From NCBI RefSeq assembly GCF_902859725.1, contig NZ_CADIJP010000006.1, positions 124,001-188,000 of the forward strand: 64,000 bases of DNA. Reading direction: 5' to 3'. This DNA is from Achromobacter mucicolens. GTDB taxonomy: Bacteria; Pseudomonadota; Gammaproteobacteria; Burkholderiales; Burkholderiaceae_B. This document shows positions 59,601-64,000 of the stretch, in pieces. Numbering within the stretch: position 1 is the first letter of the stretch; each line of letters starts with the position of its first letter. The notes below the pieces were generated by a model. That model ran no database searches, was not told the DNA's origin, and saw only the letters and a program-made list of their open reading frames with translations. Made by a program: the position numbers and the translations under genes.

Positions 59601-60301
59601 CCCATGGCCGAAAGGGAATTCCTGACATAGACGACCGGGATGTCCTCTCTCGCTACCGGCACTGCCGCAACAATGGGGATGGCATCAATCGTTCCTGAAT
59701 TGGTGATGGTCACATTGCCCCAGGACCCGTTGTTCACCAGCAGCGCGGGACCCACGGTGTTTGGCGTCCACAGGCCGATCAGGCCGTCGCTGGTGCCGCG
59801 CAGGGTTCCGGAATTGATGATACTGACGGTGCTGTTGTTCGCATTACCGATCTTCACGCCGGAAGTCAGCCCGGCAGCAATGCCTATCGTCGAAGGCGCC
59901 ACGAGTCCCCGATTCTCGAACCGCACGTTGTTGCCCAACAAGGTGATGGTTGCGTCGTCTGTAGGGATCGGGCCGGGTACGACCTGGGCATCGTCCAGCA
60001 CCCTGACGATCATGCTGTTGTAGGGCGATGAGAAGCCCAGCGTGTTCCCGCTGCATTCCACTACTGAGCCCGGACCGAAGGGGGTGCACCCAGCCTGGGC
60101 GGACAGTGGCATGGCCAAGCCGCCAAAGGCTGCGGCGATCGCAAAGCCCAGCCCAGTCATGCGCGGTGCGCCCGGCACAACGGAAGCGGTCGCACCGCCT
60201 TTGGTTCCTCCCGCCCCCTTGCAACGAGCCCGGGCAGTTTCGGGTGTAGCCACCCAGGCGCCCAAGGCCTGGTTCCAGATCGAGCGGAAAGACGTATTCA
60301 T
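56645..60301 (-). CDS. Type V autotransporter (AT-2) with ESPR-type signal
   Basis: The 1,218-aa protein starts at ATG 60301. An extended signal-peptide region (ESPR, MNTSFRSIWNQALGAWVA) precedes the hydrophobic core; cleavage is predicted after Ala70 (SAQA-GC). The passenger (about 71-850) is beta-helical, with GGTEINGGTLTVSGAGALGTG and LSGTLSGIGSLTNDTGKTLVL type repeats. A proline-rich linker (about 805-835, PGTPVNPGTP) precedes the conserved barrel (about 950-1218), which ends LRWRY. It is likely an adhesin. Downstream is the strong terminator, and its barrel is a close paralogue of the AT-1 barrel. Confidence 0.94.
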   Translation of the reverse strand: MNTSFRSIWNQALGAWVATPETARARCKGAGGTKGGATASVVPGAPRMTGLGFAIAAAFGGLAMPLSAQAGCTPFGPGSVVECSGNTLGFSSPYNSMIVRVLDDAQVVPGPIPTDDATITLLGNNVRFENRGLVAPSTIGIAAGLTSGVKIGNANNSTVSIINSGTLRGTSDGLIGLWTPNTVGPALLVNNGSWGNVTITNSGTIDAIPIVAAVPVAREDIPVVYVRNSLSAMGNGPGVNMTNTGTITGRVAFQGLDALVAGGHTGNVFTNAGTINGSVSLGAGVGTNIFNALTGSSVSRGQGTAVQLAVMGSTVTFAATGMVDGGAGGNGILNLLNGVGGVTGIGDVGVIDGASYINFKRLAVGSGAWTLIGQFSSGAGSSVQLNGGSLAVDNNAAFGSSAVSANGGALRAALAGVDVANDIVLGPAKLTVDGTNQITLSGQLSGTGGLVKSGASELVLSHASNLYTGGTEINGGTLTVSGAGALGTGGISVTGDSTLAALTDLTLDKNVALGANLTLGGSHAMTLSGTLSGIGSLTNDTGKTLVLSGVNTHGGGVNLKSGDLVITNPGALGSGPLTVNASSGVTLSTTAPMAISNTIKLQSDLNLHADNDLTLLGDISGQGGLLKTGAGMLNLSGDGSAYSGALTVQAGGLNMAGGVLGGALIIGSGASLSGSGQVGTTTLQSGATLSPSSTAPLTVAGDLTFSPGSAYNVTADPASSASSRVQVTGRANLAGSVLHVGPDGGFKSTQKYTILAANTLNGTFDSVSSNFAYLTPTLNYGAKQVTLQLDRKQTGGGTPATPDAPGSPVDPGTPVNPGTPVNPSTPGNTGTPGTPIAFAEAAITSNQRSVANALDSLPVGSALHEYILTLPEGLPPQVFNSLTGEAHASVASNLMSGTASPRTLPMQRLRANLNAGMRQGAPTAQAGGPLPASALPSSNAQPAWAELIGNWQTQKDNGNAAQVRQHTGGIFVGADHEIGQSGWRLGGAVGYTDSKINVDDRSSNADVSGYSATLYGGKSFAAGVGKLNFLAGAAYTWHDVGTTRYASVAGELEKLTSDYGASTAQLFAEVGYALPLTDSTRIEPFVGFAWSDLRTRAFSESGGSAALNGHSSSDKQTSSTLGLRTQTDFNIGDAEARLHAMAGWRHAFGGLAAETTMAFEGSQTFTVAGTPIARNAALAELGAEVAMSRDTTLALTYSGQYGGGNREHGGSLNLRWRY
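57806..57895 (-). repeat. Five 18-base tandem repeats in the autotransporter linker
   Basis: Units of 18 bases (consensus GGGCGTGCCTGGATTAAC) occur from 57806 to 57895, the last most diverged. They code on the minus strand for the Pro-Gly-Thr-Pro-type linker of AT-2. Being a multiple of three, gain or loss would keep the frame while changing the length between passenger and barrel. Confidence 0.8.
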
Positions 60302-60731
60302 AGCGATAAAGGTGGATTGACTTTCAATCAAAACTGGCAACAAACGCAGGCTTTGAAAACTCTAGTAACCTTTTAATTATAGGGACGGGATGTGCCATCA
60401 ATGCCCAATCAACGTGCCGTTTTTGGGCTAGATCGGCGTTTTCGATGGGGGGCAATCAGGGTGGAATCAGCCGCTGGCGAGTCCGATCAGGCGCGGGCAC
60501 ATCAACGGGAAAATTTTCTACACGCTGCGACGCGCGATGCGCCACGGCTCAGATATCAAGGGGACGGGATCATTGGCCATGAAAAGCCATCCACCCGCGC
60601 CTGACCTCACGCCAGCCGCGTTCAAGAAGAGAGACGTGATCGCGAAGCGCCGATGACGTCGAGGGCCGCGCGCAGGGCGGCCCTCCGAAGACCCAATGCC
60701 GGCGGCATGCCGCCGCACGGCAACCCCGGCC
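60302..60731. other. Promoter region between the autotransporter and the amino-acid transporter operon
   Basis: About 430 bases without a gene separate the AT-2 start from the glnQ-like stop. The left part is A/T-rich and should carry the AT-2 promoter (next entry). The rest, about 60400-60700, is GC-rich with no coding signal or repeat that I can recognise. No clear terminator for the transporter operon was seen. Confidence 0.5.
60376..60381 (-). promoter_or_regulatory. Perfect -10 element upstream of the second autotransporter
   Basis: On the minus strand the hexamer reads TATAAT, a perfect -10, about 75 bases before the AT-2 start at 60301. No good -35 lies 16-18 bases before it (closest GCATTG), so an activator may be needed. 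Confidence 0.45.
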
Positions 60732-61457
60732 TCAATGCCGGATTTCCGCCAGGAATTTCTGCGCCCGGGCCGTTTGCGGCCGGTTGAAGAACGCGTCCGG
60801 GGTGCCGGTTTCGACGATGCGGCCGGCGTCCATGAACCAGACGCGATCGGCCACTTCCCGGGCAAAGCCCATCTCGTGCGTCACGCAGACCATCGTCATG
60901 CCGTCCTTTGCCAAGCCCTTCATTATCTGCAGCACTTCGCCCACCATTTCCGGGTCGAGCGCGCTGGTGGGCTCGTCAAACAGCATGACGGGCGGGCTCA
61001 TGGCCAGGGCGCGCGCAATAGCGACGCGCTGCTGCTGGCCGCCGGACAATTGCGCGGGGAAGGCATCGGCCTTGTGCGCAAGGCCCACGCGTTCCAGCAG
61101 TTGCATCGCGCGCTCGCGCGCTTCGGCGCGGCGGGCGCGCTTCAGTTGCAGCGGCGCCAGCATCAGGTTTTCCATCACGGACAGATGCGGGAAGAGGTTG
61201 AACTGCTGGAACACAAAGCCGATATGGCTGCGCAATGCGTCCAGGTGCACGTCCTTGCCGTAGATGTCCTTGCCGTCGACTTCGATCACCCCTTTCTGGA
61301 TGGGCTCCAGCCGATTGACGGTGCGGATCAGCGTGGACTTTCCGGACCCGGAGGGTCCGCACACCACGACGACCTCGCCCCGGGCGACCTGCGCGGTCAC
61401 GTCGGCCAGCGCCTGATAATCGCCATACCACTTCTGCACTTCGGAAAATCGGATCAT
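60732..61457 (-). CDS. Amino-acid ABC transporter ATP-binding protein (GlnQ/GltL-like)
   Basis: A 241-aa polar amino-acid importer ATPase. It has Walker [17 protein letters not shown] (about 32-47), signature LSGGQQQR (about 135-142), Walker [14 protein letters not shown] and the switch His in [10 protein letters not shown]. Its ATG overlaps the permease stop by four bases. It completes a four-gene operon with the two permeases and the binding protein to the right. Confidence 0.94.
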   Translation of the reverse strand: MIRFSEVQKWYGDYQALADVTAQVARGEVVVVCGPSGSGKSTLIRTVNRLEPIQKGVIEVDGKDIYGKDVHLDALRSHIGFVFQQFNLFPHLSVMENLMLAPLQLKRARRAEARERAMQLLERVGLAHKADAFPAQLSGGQQQRVAIARALAMSPPVMLFDEPTSALDPEMVGEVLQIMKGLAKDGMTMVCVTHEMGFAREVADRVWFMDAGRIVETGTPDAFFNRPQTARAQKFLAEIRH

Positions 61458-62170
61458 GTGGGCACCACTTTCTGGGTAGGCGCAGGTCCGGCGCGCCGGC
61501 GGCCGATGCGGCGTTCGGTCAGGTGCACCAGGAGACTCAGGCCAAAATTCAAGACGAAATAGGTCAGCGCAAGCAGCCCGAAGACTTCAAAGGGCTTGGT
61601 CAGCAGGACGCTGTTGATCTGGTTGGCGGCGTAGGTCAGCTCTTGCACGCTGATCACGTAGGCCAGCGAGGTCTCCTTTACCGTGGACACGAACTGGCTC
61701 AGCATGCTGGGCAGCATGTTGTAGAGCGCCTGCGGCAGGATGACCCGGCGCATCGTCTGCATGTAGGACAGGCCCAGCGCGCGGCTGGCTTCCTGCTGGC
61801 CGGGCGGCAGCGCCTGGATGCCGGCGCGGATGATCTCGGCCAGATAGGCGCTTTCGTAGCAGACCAGCGCGACCACCATGGTGGTCGTGCCCGCCACGGG
61901 ACGGCCGATGATCAGGGGCACGAAGAAATACGCCCAGAAGATGAACATCAGCAGCGGCAGGCCGCGCACCAGGTAGACCACGGCCGACGAAGGCCAATAA
62001 AAGATGCGATAGGGGCTGATGCGGCCCAGCGCCAGCAGCACCCCGCACGGCAGCGCCAAGGCAAGACTGATCGCGGCCAGGCCCAGCGTGGCCACCAGCC
62101 CGCCGATGGGTCCATGCGGATACTGCCCGATCAGAAGCAGCAGCCAATTGTCTTTGAGTATGTCCCACAT
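61454..62170 (-). CDS. Amino-acid ABC transporter permease (GltK/HisM-like)
   Basis: A 238-aa permease with about five hydrophobic helices and the EAA loop [22 protein letters not shown]. It pairs with the second permease, one base upstream. The family transports glutamate, aspartate, glutamine or similar polar amino acids. Confidence 0.93.
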   Translation of the reverse strand: MWDILKDNWLLLLIGQYPHGPIGGLVATLGLAAISLALALPCGVLLALGRISPYRIFYWPSSAVVYLVRGLPLLMFIFWAYFFVPLIIGRPVAGTTTMVVALVCYESAYLAEIIRAGIQALPPGQQEASRALGLSYMQTMRRVILPQALYNMLPSMLSQFVSTVKETSLAYVISVQELTYAANQINSVLLTKPFEVFGLLALTYFVLNFGLSLLVHLTERRIGRRRAGPAPTQKVVPT

Positions 62171-62171
62171 G

Positions 62172-62873
62172 TCAGCGGACTCCCAGCGGACGATAGCGTC
62201 GTTGCAGCATTGCGCCTGCGCCCATGATGACGAACGAGAGCAAGAGGTAGATCACCGTCACGACCGCGTAGGCCTCGAACGTGCGGAACGTGTTGTTCTC
62301 GATCTCGCGCGCGGCCGCCGTCAGCTCGGTGACACCGATGGCCATCGCCAGGCTGGTGTTCTTGAGCAGCAGCAGGGTCTGATTCAAGAGTGGCGGAATG
62401 GCGATGCGAAAAGCCTGGGGCAGCACGACTTTGCGCATCGTCTTCAGAAAGCTCAGGCCCAGCGCGCGCGCGGCCTCGACCTGGCCGGGCGGAATGCCGC
62501 GCACCGCGCTGCGCAGGTCTTCGCAGACATACGCGGACATCACCAGCCCGATCGCGATGCACGACAGGATGAACTCGCTGCCGTGGCTGTTGAGCCAATC
62601 CGTGACAGGCGCCGGCAGCAAGGCCGGCACGCCGAAGTACCAGAACAGGATGTGCACCAGCATGGGCACGTTGCGGTGGAACGCGACGTACGTCGCGATC
62701 AACCCATTGGCAATGGGCGAGCCTGTCAGGCGGATCACCGCCAACAGGCTGCCCACAAAGAACGCCAGGATCCAGGCAAGCCCGGCCAGCGCCAGGGTGG
62801 TGATCAACCCCCTGAGCAGCCAGTCCGGATACTCGCCCTGGAAAATGGCGCCAAAGTCGAAGATGTAGTGCAT
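62172..62873 (-). CDS. Amino-acid ABC transporter permease (GltJ/HisQ-like)
   Basis: A 233-aa permease with its own EAA loop (EAARALGLSFLKTMRKVVLPQA) and the same helical layout as its partner. Two different permease subunits form a heterodimeric pore in this family. The binding-protein gene lies 28 bases upstream. Confidence 0.93.
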   Translation of the reverse strand: MHYIFDFGAIFQGEYPDWLLRGLITTLALAGLAWILAFFVGSLLAVIRLTGSPIANGLIATYVAFHRNVPMLVHILFWYFGVPALLPAPVTDWLNSHGSEFILSCIAIGLVMSAYVCEDLRSAVRGIPPGQVEAARALGLSFLKTMRKVVLPQAFRIAIPPLLNQTLLLLKNTSLAMAIGVTELTAAAREIENNTFRTFEAYAVVTVIYLLLSFVIMGAGAMLQRRYRPLGVR

Positions 62874-62901
62874 CGAACCAGGCTCCAGGACGCTAGGCGC
62901 G

Positions 62902-63729
62902 TCAACCCTTGATTTCTTCGATGCGGAAGTCGCGCTTGATGTTGAACTGCGTGCCGGGACCGAACCACTTGTCGAAGGTCTTGGCGGCCTGTCCGGACGC
63001 CTCCATGCCGTCCAGCACCTTGTTCACCTGGTTCAGCATCGCCGTGTCGCCCTTGCGCACACCGACGCCCCACGGTTCGATGAACAGCGCCGGCTCCAGG
63101 ATCTTGACCGGCACCGCGCTGGAGGCGGCCTGGTGTTGCAGCTTGACCAGCATCAGTTCGGAACCGACGAAGCCGCTCACCTTGCCCTGCTGCAAGGCCA
63201 GGAACGCGCCACTGGGATCCTTGAACGTCACGGGATCAACGTTCGGGATGTTCTTGCGCGCGCCCATCTCGGACGACGATCCGCGCACCGCGCTGACGCG
63301 CTTGCCCGCCAGGTCGGCCGGCGCCTTCAGGTCCTTGTCCGACTCGCGCGACAGGATCTTCTGCGGGCTCACGAAGTGCTGGTGCGAGTAATCGATCTGC
63401 TTGGCGCGTTCGGGCGACCACCCCAGGTTGGCGGCCACGACGTCCACACGGCCGGCGATCAGTTCGGGGATGCGGGCCTCGACGGCGATCAGCTTGAGCT
63501 CCAGCGGCACGCCCAGGCTGTCGGCCAGCGCCTGGCAGACATCCACTTCGTAGCCGACGATGCCGCGCGTCTTGGGATCCTGGAAGCTGAACGGCTCGGC
63601 CGTGCCCATGGTGCCGCAGATGAATTTGCCGCGGGCCTTGATGTCCTGCAGCGTGTCGGCATTGGCGGCGGGCGCCAGCGTGGCCGCCAGGCCGACGATG
63701 GCAACGAAGGAGGAGATGAACGTCTTCAT
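62902..63729 (-). CDS. Amino-acid ABC transporter substrate-binding protein (GltI/GlnH-like)
   Basis: A 275-aa exported binding protein: signal peptide 1-24 (ending ANADT), then SIMD-like GTAEPFSFQDPKTRGIVGYEVDVCQALAD, an early lobe with the amino-acid-binding Arg/Asp pattern (VEARIPELIAGRVDVVAANL), and a second lobe ending IKRDFRIEEIKG. Family 3 solute-binding proteins bind polar amino acids. It starts the four-gene operon and lies 47 bases downstream of an aminotransferase gene on the same strand. The exact amino acid is unknown. Confidence 0.92.
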   Translation of the reverse strand: MKTFISSFVAIVGLAATLAPAANADTLQDIKARGKFICGTMGTAEPFSFQDPKTRGIVGYEVDVCQALADSLGVPLELKLIAVEARIPELIAGRVDVVAANLGWSPERAKQIDYSHQHFVSPQKILSRESDKDLKAPADLAGKRVSAVRGSSSEMGARKNIPNVDPVTFKDPSGAFLALQQGKVSGFVGSELMLVKLQHQAASSAVPVKILEPALFIEPWGVGVRKGDTAMLNQVNKVLDGMEASGQAAKTFDKWFGPGTQFNIKRDFRIEEIKG

Positions 63730-63776
63730 GGGATTCCCTTGATGTGTAGGTATGGGTGCTACTTAAAAATCCGGTA

Positions 63777-64000
63777 TCAGGCCAGCCGGGCGCAGGCTTC
63801 GCGGATGCGGCGGCAGCCTTCTTCGATGTTTTCCATCGACGTCGCGAAACTGAGCCGCAGGTAAGGCGACAGTCCGTAGGCCGCGCCGTCCAGGCCGGCG
63901 ACGCCAGCCTCGTCCAGCAGGAACATCACGACGTCCAGATCGCTTTCCAGCTTGCGGCCGTTGGGCGTCGTCTTGCCGAGCAGGCCTTCGACCGACGGGT
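63777..64000 (-). CDS. Pyridoxal-phosphate aminotransferase, C-terminal part (cut by window end)
   Basis: Only the last 74 residues are in the window, ending in TGA at 63777-63779. They read LLDEAGVAGLDGAAYGLSPYLRLSFATS, the standard C-terminus of aspartate/aromatic aminotransferase fold-I enzymes (GSAFGL.PYFRISYATS). The upstream part is outside the window. Its position ahead of the polar amino-acid transporter suggests a shared catabolic operon for the imported amino acid. Confidence 0.85.
   Translation of the reverse strand, partial: PSVEGLLGKTTPNGRKLESDLDVVMFLLDEAGVAGLDGAAYGLSPYLRLSFATSMENIEEGCRRIREACARLA

Noticed and set aside
60392-60604. A short frame in the AT-2 upstream gap
   Set aside because: Arg/Gly/Glu-rich with no start context; the region is better explained as a promoter and spacer.
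1-64000. Type VI secretion or toxin-effector cluster as the source of the Rap1a/Tai-like gene
   Set aside because: No Hcp, VgrG, ClpV or amidase effector genes were found anywhere in the window, so a linked type VI system cannot be claimed.

Overview
The window is GC-rich and reads as a chromosome segment of a metabolically versatile betaproteobacterium of the family Alcaligenaceae, most like Achromobacter or Bordetella. The evidence is three Bug/TctC-type periplasmic solute-binding proteins in separate operons, many LysR regulators each divergent from a small catabolic operon, large type V autotransporters, and ECF-sigma-controlled iron uptake. The genus is inferred from gene content; no rRNA, tRNA, CRISPR array or insertion sequence was seen.

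Layout, left to right. 1-2.2 kb: cyanate utilisation, with an NrtABC/CynABD-type ABC transporter (binding-protein gene cut by the window edge) followed by cyanase cynS. 2.2-6.6 kb, minus strand: pyridoxal kinase, a cupin, an XRE-cupin regulator, a class II aldolase, a glutathione S-transferase and a Bug protein. 6.6-12.1 kb, plus strand: an accessory island of small or unrecognised genes. It holds a 119-aa acidic protein between eroded dispersed repeats, two unrecognised proteins, a Rap1a/Tai-like immunity protein, an S41 'protease' whose catalytic Ser and Lys are both Ala, and a DUF6985-like protein. 12.2-22.6 kb: LysR-oxidoreductase pairs, a PAS-PAS-GGDEF cyclase with an EAL phosphodiesterase, and a succinate-semialdehyde dehydrogenase operon.

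22.8-30.2 kb: a lipoprotein gene, then a scar where an aldo/keto reductase 3' end and a LysR 3' end meet tail-outward, as left by deletion of a divergent promoter. Next is a Fur-type iron locus: ECF sigma, FecR, TonB-dependent receptor with STN domain, PepSY protein, DUF3325 protein. 30.3-36.9 kb: a PhzF protein and a D-amino-acid salvage cluster (N-acyl-D-amino-acid deacylase, Bug protein, PLP dehydratase, N-carbamoyl-D-amino-acid hydrolase, LysR regulator). 36.9-45.2 kb: an apparent 5-oxoproline uptake and degradation module, with pxpA divergent from a polyamine-type ABC transporter having a fused double permease, then pxpB, pxpC, a GntR/FCD regulator and a D-2-hydroxyacid dehydrogenase. A near-perfect palindrome lies in the divergent promoter.

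45.2-50.9 kb: a minus-strand operon (ketopantoate reductase-like, SDR, polysaccharide deacetylase-like, Bug, and an M20 amidohydrolase broken by deletion) with a divergent LysR. 51-60.3 kb: two paralogous autotransporters on the same strand, separated by a ketopantoate reductase-like gene and a membrane-anchored unknown. 60.7-64 kb: a polar amino-acid ABC transporter operon downstream of an aminotransferase cut by the window end.

The main leads are the natural pseudoprotease in the immunity-like island, the proposed 5-oxoproline transporter/PxpABC module with its palindrome, the double-gene deletion scar, and the broken M20 gene. Family names come from recognisable motifs, since no database search could be run.
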